DNA from: Viscum album
Taxonomy: Eukaryota; Streptophyta; Magnoliopsida; Santalales; Viscaceae
Reading direction: 5' to 3'
Assembly: GCA_963277665.1 (NCBI GenBank)
Contig: OY728157.1
Coordinates: 369,162,067-369,226,066 of the forward strand
DNA: 64,000 nt
Positions 36,551 to 50,182 of the stretch are shown piece after piece. Each line of letters opens with the position of its first letter. Position 1 is the stretch's first letter. The notes under the pieces were generated by a model that worked only from the letters and a program-made list of their open reading frames with translations, searched no databases and was not told the origin of the DNA. The position numbers and the translations under genes are program-made.

Positions 36551-39371
36551 TGTAATATCCTACCACTAAGGGCCATTAATCGATGCTTATACTAGTGGTA
36601 TCTATTATACCTTAGGTCAGCCTCCTCATATGATAAAGTCTTCCAACTAGTATCAAGGATCTAAGGTAGTATTGTGAGGATACTATACTCCCATTTCAGA
36701 GTGCACAATCATTTTTAAATAAACCACACATCATAAAAATCCATATGAATTATAGTAAGAATTGATAATAAGTGAAATAGAAAATGTTAGAAATAAATTA
36801 AATGTTGAATATAAAAAAAATATTAGGAATATAACCAAAATAATCTACCCACTAGGGCAATAAATATAAAAAATTATAATGAAAGAAAGAATAAAGACTG
36901 AAATAAAATTATAGAATGATCTTCTACAATACCAGATTATTACCTTATCCTGAACTCCAAATCCCATCTGAGATAATCAAGCTTGATCATTTAATCTTGA
37001 CTCTCAACCCATCCTAAAACTCCAACAAGTGAGGGCTGATCAGGTAACTATATGTAGTGGTAGCCTGAGTATGGTGTGAGTATATAATTCAGTAGGGAAC
37101 CACCAATTTGAACTCATACTATACTAGTAATGCAGTTATAGGTTCATGTGACACCATCAGTTGTATAATATAAATGAAATTTATAACAAAATAAATAAAT
37201 AACTACCATCAATACATGATTTGAACCAATGTTATAATTTCACTAAGCACATTATAAGGACCATTCCAGACCATATACTAAGTACCATACCACTATTTAT
37301 CTTTAGTTTTGTGACCCTAATTGACTAAACATACTTCGTCCAGTGTAACGGTGTCTCTATGAATTTCATGATGACCATCCATCCTAATATAATAGACTCG
37401 GGTCTCCTTGGTATACATGATAATATTTAGGACCTCCCCTACAATAGTTTTATCTACCCAAGAATAATCCCATAACTATAAAAAACTAGGGAAAATATTC
37501 TAGAAATCTCTATCCTAGTATATCATATAAACCTCAAGCTCTAAATCCATTGATTCCCCACTAATAATATCACATACCTACACTAAGTTATTTTTAAAAT
37601 CCAATAGTAACATAGGCCTCCCCTATGGAAATTTTCTCATATAAGGTAATAAGGCCACAAGTAATATATAACCCCTTATGGGAGACTTCTCATGAATGTA
37701 ATCAAACCCACACCAAGGGTTATTTCCACTCATTAATAAAAGGCCACCCAAAGGTAATTTTCCAAACCTAAATAAAGGACCACCCCTACATACATTTTAC
37801 AAAAAAAATACTTCCCCTTCAAACATTTTCTAAACATAATAGAAGGCTTCCATATGGGTGTTTTTTAAACAAAAATAAAACATTTACCTTATGTAATTTT
37901 TTAAACATAAATGAAATACCACCCCTATGAAATATTATTAATCACAACTACCATAACCATTGATATGGACACAATTAGAAAGGGTTGATTGAACACCTAA
38001 ACCCACAATCCCTATCCAAAACCTTATAATCCCACATGGGGTCTAATTACTGAAGGTAACCCATCAAGGGGGTCCACGTTTCAAGGAATACCCTTTAGAT
38101 TATGGCCTAGACCATCAAAATTCGAGGAAATATTCCTAGTGCACAAGGAACAAGTGGCCTTGTAACGTTGTTCGATCTATTATGATCATTTTATTTAAAT
38201 TAACATTTAAACTAAATAGTTAATTTTAACTAAATATGTCTTCTCCCATGGTGGTGTGGCCTCAAATCATTCACAACATAAACAAAATAAAATAATTCCA
38301 CTGGGAAAGAACTATGGACCACTACCTCAAACAGGAATTTATTTCCACACAAAGCTCTGTTAAGCCTCATCCAAGCTCATCCATGCCTCATTAATGATCA
38401 TTACAAAACTTGATTTCATTCCTCACACCAAAAATCATAAATAATTAATTATAACCAATTATATCTAATTATTTAATTTAAAACAATGTGACATAATATA
38501 TGAGTGACTCATCGAGCACTGGAAAATTTCTAGAATGTCAATTAATTACACTCTAAAGGTCTACAACACACCACTGAACCAAACTAAAGAAAATCCCTAA
38601 CCACCGACACTATATTATTCACAAAAAAATAATTTTATTTAACAAAAAACACTAAATAAATTATGGTAGTATCTTACCTTCACTAAAATGACAATTAACA
38701 ACATAAAAACTATATATCATATTCTTCTCTGTGTAATTTGGGTGAAAGCTTCATTGATCAGGGTGATGCTCTATTGTAAATATCAAAAATCCCGAAACCA
38801 AAATCAGAAAAATCAAGTAATAATGAAGGGAAGAATGATAGGAGGGAGAATATTACCTAGAATCACTATAAAAATCCACCCAAAACACCCCAAGAACAAG
38901 GGGGAAAAGATAAGTGATATTCTTCCATCGACTCTCCCATACATGACCAATATTAGTAAAAAAAATGTGTTTGTGGGGGGGGGGGTGGGTGGGTGAGACC
39001 CCTTTAATTTAAAAAACATTATATAGAAACTTTTCATTAAGTAAACCAAAGCTTCATGTTGTGCACCTTCTAACCAGGGTGCTCAACCCACTATCCCCAA
39101 ACATTCACCATGTGGCCCTTATAATGATTCTTTGAATGGTTTGATGTTGCATTTTTACAATAGACCAACAATTTTTCATTCCTTTAGTTCTACCATGAAC
39201 CCTCGGGTCATCACCCCAGCCTTGAACCATATTTGAAAACACTATTATGGGATGTTGTAATGCTTATAACTCTAGTTTGAGTCTTGGTTCTCAAAATGAA
39301 CAACCCACTAATTGAAATTTTAAATTTACTCTAAATTTATTTTAACACTCATATAGACACGATACATTAAA
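36551..39371 (-). mobile_element. Solo LTR of family II
   Basis: About 2.8 kb, starting TGTAATATCC on the plus strand. It matches the reverse complement of the element II LTR: CTGAGTATGGTGTGAG near 37,066 is the complement of CTCACACCATACTCAG near 28,389, and AGCCTTGAACCATATTTGAA near 39,215 matches the other end. Flanks AGATT (36,546-36,550) and AGATA (39,372-39,376) may be the target duplication with one change. The host LTR alignment also resumes near 39,370. No interior or second LTR adjoins it. Confidence 0.6.
38975..38993 (+). other. G-run with quadruplex-forming pattern
   Basis: Eleven G followed by T-GGG-T-GGG. Four G-tracts of at least three with one-base loops satisfy the usual G-quadruplex pattern. 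It lies inside the solo family-II LTR; on the minus (LTR) strand it is C-rich, in line with the C-rich stretches of element II LTRs. Confidence 0.7.
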
Positions 39372-41694
39372 AGATACCACAAATTAGAGTCATTGACTAC
39401 CTTATATTCCTCATAACTAGAACAAGAAAATTGGGCTCTGATTTCCACACAACCTACAGATATTCTTTAGATTTTGTTTCATAATATTTCCTTACCCAAT
39501 CTTCAATAAACACAACCTAAAAAATATTAAATAGAGAGTATATAATGAATAAAATATATCAAGAAATTTTCTTAGTCACAAAACACTAAGACAAAGGTAT
39601 TTTTTTCTCACTTCATGCAGAATATCATAGGTTTACTATAACTTATTATTGTTATTTTATTTTTACATCATCCAAATAATCATATTCACTATCCGCATAT
39701 TCTTTTCTATGAATCCCAAAGGATTTTCTTCTTTATCAAAGACGTGGATACTATTTTTCATCTTCCATTATAAGAAATATTCTTTCACAAATCACTATTT
39801 TTCCGTTCACAACCATTCATGAGTTATAACTTTTTTTGTTTTTAATAGAAATATTATTTTCTCTATAGGCCACCTAAAGTTTTCTTGGGGGTTATTTTAT
39901 ATTTCCAAAAATGGAAATATCACAGTGATAACATGAATGTAAATAAATCACATGAACCATCTAATATTCCATGATCCCCATATCTCTTTTCTCAACTGTT
40001 GTCTCCAACCGTATTAGAAAAAAACCCTTTTCATTTTCTTATCATTTTTATTCTCTTTTAATTTGGCCAAATATATCTTCCATAAAACATTATTATCCAT
40101 AAGGTCTTAGAATTGTTTTTATACAAACCAAGAACAACACAAATTTTTATGGTTGTATAGAAAATATAGAAAATCAGTTATGACATGGGTCTTTCTTGTT
40201 GGGGCAAGAGAGCTAATCACGGAATCTATAAAAACTCCATCCTAAGTATGAAAACATCAGCCAGAAGCTTAATAATTCTTCATAAATCCCACATTGAATC
40301 AAATTTATTTTCTTATATTTAAATAAATAAGTTAAAAATTATCATCATTACATTTTCATTTCTATATTTGGTTATCTAGAAGTTCTTTATTTCAGATAAG
40401 ATAAATTTCTTTCCCTCCATATCATCTCTTCTTAATCTTACCATGCATATTTCATGGATTGACTAAGCTTCATGATGTATATAACATTAAAGATTAATTT
40501 TTTTATCCTACAAAATTATTTTATCTTTAGAATAATTAATTATGGAAACATTTAATTCTTTAGCCAGAACATGAGTATATGATTATCCATACAAGGAGAG
40601 GACTCTTACATTGTGCTCCCACTCATACATTTGCTTCACTCTTACATGTTCTATAGATGAATCTTACATAAAACCAATGACACTTACATAGATATCCACC
40701 TATCAGCCGAGATCCCCATATAAAAATATCCATCCTTATGAATATCCCCATACATGATGTAGATCCCCTTATAAAAATAACTATTTTAGATCCCCATATA
40801 TAAATATCCATGAATGGATCATGATTACTTATATATACAAGTAAATGACTTGTATTTAAATTACATTCCTCTAATATGGCTTATACACTAAGTATAAAAT
40901 GACTCATATGTTATTATACTTTGCTCGGAATAGAATCATATGTTAGTCTTGAATAACTCATATGGTATAGGGAATTTTTCAAACTTCTAGTATCTAAATT
41001 TTTTTACAAATTACTCAAAATAAATTTTGATTTAATTCAAACCCATCTCTATCCTTCTTGAATTAATTCAAATTCATCTTGGAACCACATTAAATAATTT
41101 CAATGATTATCACAACATTCCTAAACACATTTAACTATATTATAAGGTTTTCTTAGAAGTATGTGAATTCTCAAGATAGAGTGTTCTAAGATAATTCATA
41201 GCCTTCTTAGTCCATCCATCAAATCATCTAAGTCCATCAGTAAAATTATCATTTTTCCCAGTGTAGTTCCCCACTGATTTATATCATCCTTCAAGATATG
41301 TTACACATGGAATTATTATTAAATATAATCTATCTCTTCCACTTATAGTCATTAAATATACCCATAATCTATCTTCATCACTTAACTTGTAATATAGTGT
41401 AGATAATACATATCAAACTTTATCAATTTTCATTATCACAAGAACCAACTTATCCATCATCAGATTTTATGGACTTCTCATTAAGAATTCATCTATTCCA
41501 AATGTTGTTTCCATTTATAATGGTATAAAACCCAATCACATTTGGTTGGTTAGGTGGGTTTTTTCTTCATCACCCATGTTCAACATATATTTAATTTCCT
41601 CCTACAAATACATTGACATCAAATACAATACATAATAAAAAAATAAATTCAATATCCCACATTGTATTTGTTTCTAATATAAATTTTATACACA
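39372..41694 (-). repeat. 3' LTR of element IV, main part
   Basis: Aligns with 48,370-49,608 and then 61,400-62,484. Landmarks: AGAATAATTAATTATGGAAAC near 40,530 against 49,535, TCCCCATACATGATGTAGATCC near 40,745 against 61,535, and CAACATATATTTAATTTCCTCC near 41,580 against 62,380. The right limit near 41,694 (TGTG on the minus strand) is approximate. Confidence 0.65.
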
Positions 41695-43344
41695 CATTTA
41701 ATGTCTTCCACTAATTGATAATAAATGAAAATTTTATGATAGGGTCTTAATCCCCTTACTGAAATACTATTAATATTAGGTAAGGACTTCCAAGGGAATA
41801 TTATTCTCCCTATTTTACTCTTCTAATTTTATGAAAAAAATATCCTCCCCTTCTATTCTCCCACCTTTACTTAAACAGGACCAATTCCATGAGAGAAGAG
41901 TGGAACTGCATTTTCTCTTAGTATGTTCCATAAACTAATCAAATATAATTCCACTTGGATTAACCCAATTTATAAAATAAGAGTGATTAATTTTGAAAAC
42001 AAGTATCTCTCTAAAATATCTATGATGTTATACCAACTCTAAAATTATCTCCTATAGCACTACATATCCTAATTTTCAATAGATTTTTTAAATCCTCACT
42101 CATACCCACAAAACACATAACAAACACTCAATTTCAAGTATATTTTCCCTAAAGAGGTTAAATGTTCAACCCCTTGTTAACCATATTCAACATGAGTTAA
42201 ACCAATGATGGGAAAGTGAAAATCATACCCCGTTATTTAGATTTTGTTGGGGATGTAAAAATTATATATTCAATATGAAATGACTCATGTCTGGTAGATT
42301 TATCTATTTTGATATCTTCCCTAAAGGGATGTTTTCCACACTTTACTATAGTTGATTCCAATAATTCATGATACTACTTAGATCATAATACCAATTATGA
42401 AATGAATACAAATTGAGATATTCTATGATAGATTATCCTATAAATTTTCAAGAAATGATAGCTTTTATCAGTTATATTATTCTATGAATCATCATTAAAT
42501 CATTCACTTTGATAATAATATAAATTATATAAGAATAAGGCTTATCTTAATTATCTCATTAATGCGAGCTATAGGGTTGAGAGTTGTCTCTCAACCCATA
42601 AAATCTCTTCTTTGAAGCTCTAAAATGTATCCACCTATTCATGATTAGTTAACCGTTGATTTTATAAATTTGTTCATCATTGGGATACATATATTTCTTC
42701 TTGATTTATTTTTTCATTCAAGATAAAATGTAATTTTTAACTTTATTAAGTAAAAATGTTTATTTTTATCTTACTTCATCATTTTAGCATCTTCCCCCTA
42801 ATCTGGATATAATATTAAACACACAGTGAGTACATGATTAACATTCCCATTATGAGCTAACTCCTTTTTCATAACATATTTATTGGTACTAGGAGTCATT
42901 AGTGATTTCACTTTATTCTTTATTTTTATAGGAAAACTTTTCATACACTTGATAGTCACATGTCATGCCTTCTTGCACCATCCATACACTTCCTCTTTAT
43001 CATCATTAGGAATACCCTTTTGGGGTAACCTATTAAAATCTTCATTTTTAATTTCAACCACCATTCTAATCATGTTATATATTTCTTATATTGAATATTT
43101 CTTTTCTAATTCAATATTTCTCCATTATTTCTTGATTTTGAGATTTGTGGTCCTTTTTAACTGGTTCATGGTGCGTCATTTCTTACCACAATAGAAGCAC
43201 ATCCCCATTCATTGGGAATCCAATCCACCATTATTATTAGACATCTTAGAAATATTTTATAAAATTACCTTCTTCATTGGTTTATTTCCCAAGGTATACC
43301 TACTATTTTTATTTGTTTCTTGACTAGATATTATGGACTTCTCA
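41695..43344 (-). pseudogene. Interior of element IV: zinc-knuckle remnants and purine tracts
   Basis: Read on the minus strand. At 43,158-43,199 the frame gives CFYCGKK, stop, RTMNQL, a CCHC knuckle (C-x2-C-x4-H-x4-C) whose G and H have become stop and R and whose last C is L. At 42,945-42,977 WCKKA, stop, HVTIKC is the second half of another knuckle. Downstream are purine tracts TTAGGGGGAAG near 42,795 and AAGGTGGGAGAATAGAAGG near 41,860, as expected before a 3' LTR. No protease, integrase or RT was seen. Knuckles normally sit at the gag C-terminus and bind genomic RNA. The plus-strand frame 42,883-43,194 overlaps these motifs antisense and is not a gene. Confidence 0.5.
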
Positions 43345-44510
43345 TGTAATGACCTAGAGTATTTTCAAATGAATTTCCTTTATTATAATTGTTTCATATA
43401 TTGTAATGTAGTATAAATTACATGCATCAGATGAAGAAACCACCTAAATTTTGTTATATTTATTTGAAAATTAAATTTGGAGAATAAAAATGTCCATAAG
43501 AATTGAAAATATTACAATGGGATAAAAAATATAAAATAATATTACTAAAGTATGAAAATTTTGATTTTCTCAATCTACAAGAATGACTGCACACATGAAA
43601 AACATTATATAAATGTAAAATAATATTAATAAAAAATTATTCATCTTGAAAATGAAAATATATATATCCTTGAGAAAAAAAGAAGTGAATGAATAATTAA
43701 TGAAATAAAAGATATTTATAGGATGTACGGAACTCATATGGACTTTACAAATCTAACTATTGTAATAGTAATCATACCATTGGAATAGTAACTTGACCAT
43801 TGGAAAAGTAATATGACAGTTAGGAATAGTAACATGACCCTTATAAAAGTATGATCAGCTATGGAAGTGTAAAATTATATTTAGGTATCTTATAAATTGA
43901 AATTATGATATATTTATACCATGGTACAAGTAAATAAATGTTTTAAAAATGATAAATGAAGTTTTTGTATTTTAATAAAACATAAATGTTTTACTTGCAA
44001 TTTTATAATAAATATAATTACATAAAAAAAGTTTATTTTCATAAATTGTATTTTAAAATTGATATTAATTTTTATTATAATAATAAGTTACTTTTCTAGG
44101 AACATAATAAATTATTTAAAGGGTCGTAAAATTGATCAAAATATTAAATTTGGTATTCTTTAAACAAATGAGGATTTTATTTAAAAATAAATTTCTAATA
44201 TTTATAAAATTATTTTCATAAAATTGATTTCATTATTGGAATCTATGAATCAAAAAATGTTTAGGGTAAATTTTTTAAATTTTTCTAAAATAGATAGTTT
44301 TTTGTGAATAGTGAAATATAGTAAAATTCTGAATTTAATATATAACATAAATACATGATTTTTAAGTCATAAATGATGTAAACCCCTATTAATTATAACT
44401 AAAATACACCATTTAATTTATATATTCATATTATTCATCACTATATGTAGTATATATATAAAATAATATACTAATGAATATAGTATTAAAAAACACCACT
44501 CTCCACCCCT

Positions 44511-44518
44511 TATAAGAA
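44511..44518 (+). promoter_or_regulatory. Possible TATA box of LTR V
   Basis: TATAAGAA follows CCACCCCT and precedes ACAACCCCTCACC. A C-rich context after the box resembles the LTRs of elements I and VI. No second copy is available to test it. Confidence 0.35.
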
Positions 44519-45792
44519 CAACCCCTCACCAATGATTCTCCTCACATATTATAAGATTTTCATCTTTCCAAATTTCTACCAAAATATATTAAAAATCATA
44601 CCCATCACTTAAAATTGATTTTTGTCTCATAAAAATACTAATCTAAGGTTTTTAAGTGAAATCCCAAAAGGAGACATCCATCGGAGAAGTTAATACCCTC
44701 AACCAAATCTTTTATTTTTCCCTTCCTCCAGAAAATCCAAAAAACAATTCTATTAAACATGTAATAATAACAAAAATATCTTATATATTCTATAATTTTA
44801 TTATTTTTATGAAATATATATCATCCATCATTTTATCTTCTCCTCTTATTCTAAAAACAAAAACATTATCTATATTATATCGGTTCACCACCTCCGTGGA
44901 TGATGGATTTTCATTTCTCACTACCGGCTTTATAGAAGGTTTATATTTAAGTAAAATTGTTTAAAAGGACCTAAATATTTATAATTTATAATTTTTTAAA
45001 TTATAGAATAAATTTATGAACATAATATTAAATAAAATGAAACTAGTTTGTGATGGTCGGTAAAACTGTTAATATAAACCAACCACGTAATGTTAACATT
45101 TTTACTCAATGATTCAACCATATGTAGGAACCCAAATTGATATTTTGGAGTATTTAAATTTAAATAAGGAAATTAATATTATTTAATTTCACTTATTTAT
45201 TTGTAATACCATTCAATAATGATTTCAATATTTATCTATAGCTGATCCAATTTTGGAACCATTAAATGAATGCCCCTAGAACTATGAAATTAAGATTTAT
45301 ATCTCATTGAAATGGTTATAAATGAACATAATAAAATTATATTAAATTAAAAATATATTCAAAAGGTTATTAATTAAGTAAATAGTTAATATAATTTGAT
45401 TTTATATTATTTTAATTGAAAATACAAAGCGATTCTGTAACATAAGGTTATGGATCTTTCCAAACCACCCTTTTTTCTTTGGGTTAGGAACTTTATCTCC
45501 CTAAATCACTTTCTATATATATTTAATGTTATTTTATGACTCTAAATTATATATATATTTCACTAAAATATATACATAGATTATAATACCTTTTTTTGAT
45601 TGTTTAATCCATTCCTTGAGTTCATTTCTCAAATTCATTCCTTATGAAATCTTCTTTGATTGTGATGTGAGGAAAGATTATGCAATTGCTTTATTTATAT
45701 GAGTAATAATTATGTTTATTCCTTGGGATTGATTTCCTTCTGTGGAGCACATAATCCTGTATATTTTATTTTAGGTGCACTCAGATAGTTCT

Positions 45793-45804
45793 CCAATGCA
45801 TTGG
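45793..45804. promoter_or_regulatory. Palindrome CCAATGCATTGG in LTR V
   Basis: Perfect 12-bp palindrome within CTCCAATGCATTGGGTAATG, 515 bp from the LTR end and about 1.28 kb downstream of the possible TATA box. Same motif and position as in elements I and VI. Confidence 0.65.
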
Positions 45805-46319
45805 GTAATGTTTTTTGTCCCATGAGACTATATGTATGGGAATAGGGAGTGAACGAAATCTGTTGTGAGACACTTTACACCATGAAATTTCTCATAATAA
45901 TTAGCATTGAATTATACTTATTTCATATTCTATATTGATTAAACTTTAATATGTTTCCATAATCTTATGATACCACATTATTTATGTTATGATCCCATAT
46001 AATTATATATAATCTGTGTCTTTTATGATTTGATGTTATGCCCTTTGAGTTATATGATATGCTTCATTATCTTGTTTATTTATTTACTAAGATTTATAAA
46101 TCACCCATTTTTCTTATATATTTAACAGGTTATCCTATATTTTATTAGGAGTTAAAATGGTTCTAGGATATCACTATTTTTATTAAAATAGAGATTTCTT
46201 ATTTTATTTTTAACTTTTTTATATACCTAGACTTTCAATGACACTAGGCTTTTCAATACTTATGTTTTATTTATTAGATATTTATGTTAAAATATGTGAA
46301 AAATGATTAGAAAACCATA

Positions 46320-47865
46320 TCTCTTATCATAAATATAATATTTGTGGTGTATTTTTAAATACCAAAACTCATAATAATAGTGTCCATATCTATTAAAAAA
46401 TCACAAGATTTATTCATGAATTCAAATCTATTTTGAGTTGATAGATTTTCTTTTCTTAGAAAAGTCTATTTTTTCTAATAGATTTCCCTTTAACTTTATC
46501 AATACTAAGTTAAATTTCATACCTTTATATAGTTGAAAATTTTCTCATTTTATACCAATAATTTATTTCCTTATTCCCAAATATCCAACAACACCAACAT
46601 CTACCACCAAACCTTTGTCTTTTTCTAGTAGAAGTAGTTTTTCTAGAATTATATGCTTTCTATCTTCAGATCTACCCACCCCACCCACTATTTTAGGCTT
46701 GTTTTGGGGAGATAATATTATTTAACATGCCTATATTCACTATTTATAATGTGGTCAAACTATTGGAATTTTTTATCCTTCTATATTTGTATCGTTTTTT
46801 ATTTGAAATATATACAATTAGTTGAAACAAACCTATCAAAAATAGTTATGACTAGACAATATGACACCTTTTTCATTAAAACTGATATGGATGCTTCTCT
46901 TATAGATATGAATCCCACTTTACCACTAATTTGATCCTTATTTTGAGAAAGAATCATATGGTATGTGATTTTTAAAATATTAATTCTTCCATAAGATTTT
47001 GAAGACCAATTTAGGTGTTTTTACAAATTTTTAAATTTGATATCCAGATCTAGATATTTCAAATTAAAAATTAATTTCTTATATTAATGTGATTTTACCC
47101 TATCTTCACACTCTTTATTAATTTTATTCATTTTATTCTCATGGACTTTTCTACTTTAAGGTAAATAACTATTCATATCCTTTACTACCTTTTCCTTAAC
47201 TTCTAGTTAATCTTCTTTAACATTCATAGAGAATTTATGCCTCTTCTATAATGTATGGATCCCTTCATCAAAAATATTTGTAAACACATATTTCTCATAG
47301 ATAAATATTTTCAAATATTTATATTCCATATAAAATCATTCATTACAAAGTAAGATGGATTCTTATTTGGTTTTCATAAGTCTTGTAACCACTTATTTTG
47401 TTATTTAATGCCTCCTATGTTGTGTCATCTTCTATTTTCAGTAATTAATTTTCACCATTAAATCCCTTGATGTGTGTAAATATATATTTGAAAATTTTCA
47501 TAGGTACCTTCTTCATATAGTGTTTAACATCTGAATAAAAATCACCTAGTGACTCATTAAATTCATCTTCATCACAACTTGAATTGGATTCACTAAAGTA
47601 ATCATAATCAACACATAATCACCATTATACCTAACATCTAATGATGATTCCTCTTTAAATTTGATACTTTTTATTTTAATTTTATCCTCTCTTATATTTT
47701 TATTTCATAAGTTATGGGTAGAGTCATCCAAATCTTCCTTAACAAGGATATAAACTAAATTCCACATCATAGGTTCTTCTTAAATCACGTCAAATCTATA
47801 ATTTATATATAATAATATAATTCAATGGGAAATAAATCTTTAGATCAAATAAAAGGGAACCAAGT
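46320..47865 (-). pseudogene. gag: Decayed gag region of element IV
   Basis: Minus-strand region directly after the primer site. Near 47,600 the frame reads YDYFSESNSSCDEDEFNESL, an acidic serine stretch typical of the long SIRE-type gag. Lysine- and leucine-rich pieces follow in several frames. At 46,558-46,599 RCWCCWIFGNKEINYW resembles a CCHC knuckle in which H is now N and the last C is Y. The usual N-terminal capsid motif (N-Y-x-x-W) was not found, so the 5' part of gag is missing or unreadable. Assignment rests on position and weak motifs. Confidence 0.42.
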
Positions 47866-47879
47866 GCTATGATTCCAAT
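47866..47879 (-). other. Primer-binding site of element IV
   Basis: On the minus strand ATTGGAATCATAGC, continuing ACTTGG, directly follows the LTR end. It differs from ATTGGTATCAGAGC by two bases and fixes the LTR end and strand. Confidence 0.7.
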
Positions 47880-49608
47880 TGATACTCTTAGTAGACCGAT
47901 GCATACACACATGAGGGGTAGGTGAATTAGTTGTGGTAATATTTTAACTAAATTTCAAATATTCTTATAAATTTAAATGAATTTGTTCATTAATACTTTT
48001 CTAAAATAAAGAAATGGAAATTTCTTGTTTAAAATATCACACAAACTTATATGGAGTGAAATAAAAGTAGTAAAGTATGGAACAAGTGTTTTGAAAATGT
48101 TCATACCCTTATGGGAATCATATATACTTATTGTGATTGGGATTTCCAATTTACAGATTCTCCACTATCATCAATAAAATAATATTTGGGTAGGGATAAT
48201 CATATACCCTCTCATTATATTACATAGGTCGATATATTACATAAGTAAATAAAACTACCCTCTCTTGCTCTTTATACTAGTATCCCACCAATTTCAAGTT
48301 CATCATTAATAACACTATTGTAGTAGATTAGAATCTATCTAGGGATGTGAAAACATCATCAATACAGATCTACTTCCTCAACTCAAATTCTTAAATTAAC
48401 TTATTTTCATCATAACTAAAACATGTAACTTTGTATCTATTTTTACATACCATTTAAATTTTTTTAAAATTCTGTTTAATTTGATTCTCAGACTCATTAT
48501 TCAAAAAACACAACCCTATAAAATCTTACCTGGTGAGTAAAAAATTACTAAAAAAACTCTAGAATCTTGTATAGAGATAAAACATTGAGACTAATTTATG
48601 TTCTTACTCACTACATTTAGACTCTCATAGGTCTGCTTCTTTTTCTTCTTATTCTCTTTCTACTTCAACCATATAAGTATGGAAAGATTCATATTCTTAT
48701 ATTCTATAAAAACCAATGGGTTATTACTTCAAAAAAATCCATATTTAATCTTCTTATTCTTTGAGAGAACTTATTTCCCCTTAAATCACTCTCTTATAGA
48801 ACACACAGCTTTTTATAGTTATATATTTTCTTATTTTCAAGAAACTTATTATTTTCTACATAGGACCCCTAAATTTTTCTTATAGGTACATTTTCTATTT
48901 CAAAAAATTAAAATATCATGGAGATAACATGAAATAAAATAAATTTCTTGCATCATAACATCCACCATGATCCTCATATATCTTTTCTAAACTACTATAT
49001 TTATTAGTATTATAGAAATACAATTTTTTTTCTAATAATTTTAATAATAATTGTATTTTTTTATTCAAATATTCCATAAAACAACTAACAGCCTTAGGGT
49101 CTCACGATTTTTCTACAGAAACCACAAACAAAATAGAAATTTACAGATGTATAAAATATAGAGTAAATCAGTTATGTCATGGATCTTTCTCATTAAAGCA
49201 TGATAGTTTTTCCATAACTCTATAAAAAATATATCTTGCATCTCAAAATATCACCTAGAATGTCATCACTTTTTCAACTTTCTCATATTGATTTAAAATA
49301 ATTTTGTGATATTTAAATCATTAAATTTTAGTATTATAATACTCATATTTTCATTTCTATTTTTAGTTTTTAAGAAGTTCTTCATTTTTAGGCTAGATAA
49401 AATTTAAACCTTTTATCCTATCTCATCTTCAACTTCTCAAGCTTGGATTATGGATTAAATAAGCTTCATCATGTTTAGAACATTAAATAATGTATTTTGA
49501 ATCATCCAAAATCATTTCCTCCCCAGAATAATTAATTTTGGAAACTCTGTTTTTTCCGTCCAAAATTTAAGAATACGTTTATACTTATATAGATAGAAAT
49601 ATAACATT
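47880..49608 (-). repeat. 5' LTR of element IV, part next to the interior
   Basis: Starts TGATACTCTTAG on the plus strand, so it ends ...TATCA in element orientation. It matches 36,045-36,550 and then 39,372-about 40,590. The short plus frame at 48,679-48,885 is chance. Cut at 49,608 by element VI. Confidence 0.68.
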
Positions 49609-50170
49609 TATAAGGCCCCAGCCTTAATCCTTACTTAATCTTGAGTTATTACAATATTACACATTGAGGATCTTTTCGGGTTTAGAGTTTTAGATAATTA
49701 GATCATAAAACTTGCATTACATTCCACATATAAACAAAGTGGTTACATAAAGATAGTATTCTTCATTACCATCAATGGAAACATATTTAAAATAAACATG
49801 GATTTTTTCTTGACACTTCCTTGACACTATCATCATATCATGTACCTTTCCCTTGACCTGTGAAAAACATTTCAAAAAACTTGGGATGAGCATAAAAAGC
49901 TCAGTAAGGGATATAAAAATATGGAAAGGATACATGGGTACATATATACATAAGGATGAGATCATAATTTACCCATAAAACATAAGCACTTTAACATACC
50001 TCATCAAATCATGAATAAATCATAGAAATCATAAGACATAAAGGTAACTTGAGGCATTCATAACAATCTTACGTAGGGAGTAACCCTCTTGGTTACGTTT
50101 GGAATACCCATCACAGTATATTCCCTAAATCTCTTCAGATAAACCTTAACGTTTCACTCCTTCATGTTAC

Positions 50171-50182
50171 CCAATGCATTGG
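50171..50182. promoter_or_regulatory. Palindrome CCAATGCATTGG in element VI 3' LTR
   Basis: Perfect palindrome, 562 bp from the LTR end in element orientation, read there as CTCTCCAATGCATTGGGTAA. Downstream of the TATA box, so within the transcribed R-U5 part. Confidence 0.65.

Larger units (their letters stand above)
43345..46319 (+). mobile_element. Solo LTR V of a gypsy element related to element I
   Basis: About 2,975 bp. It starts TGTAATGACCTAGAGTATTT and TTTCCTTTATTAT, like the element I LTR (AAGGACC..., TTTTCCTTTATTAT). Downstream landmarks align with element I: CTCCAATGCATTGGGTAATG at 45,791, and CACCCATTTTTCTTATATAT near 46,102 against GACCCATTTTTTATGTAT near 11,350. The end ...CCATA was placed from that alignment and a candidate target duplication, TCTCA (43,340-43,344) and TCTCT (46,320-46,324). 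No interior adjoins it, so unequal recombination between LTRs is likely. Confidence 0.62.

Noticed and set aside
38688..38996. 102-codon frame ending in a glycine run
   Set aside because: The glycine run is the G homopolymer, and the frame lies within a solo LTR.
42883..43194. 103-codon plus-strand frame with membrane-like composition
   Set aside because: It lies antisense to zinc-knuckle remnants of element IV; hydrophobicity comes from T-rich sequence.
49717..49965. 82-codon minus-strand frame, nearly repeated at 57,937-58,185
   Set aside because: The duplication is simply the LTR pair of element VI; similarity between the copies reflects LTR identity, not selection.
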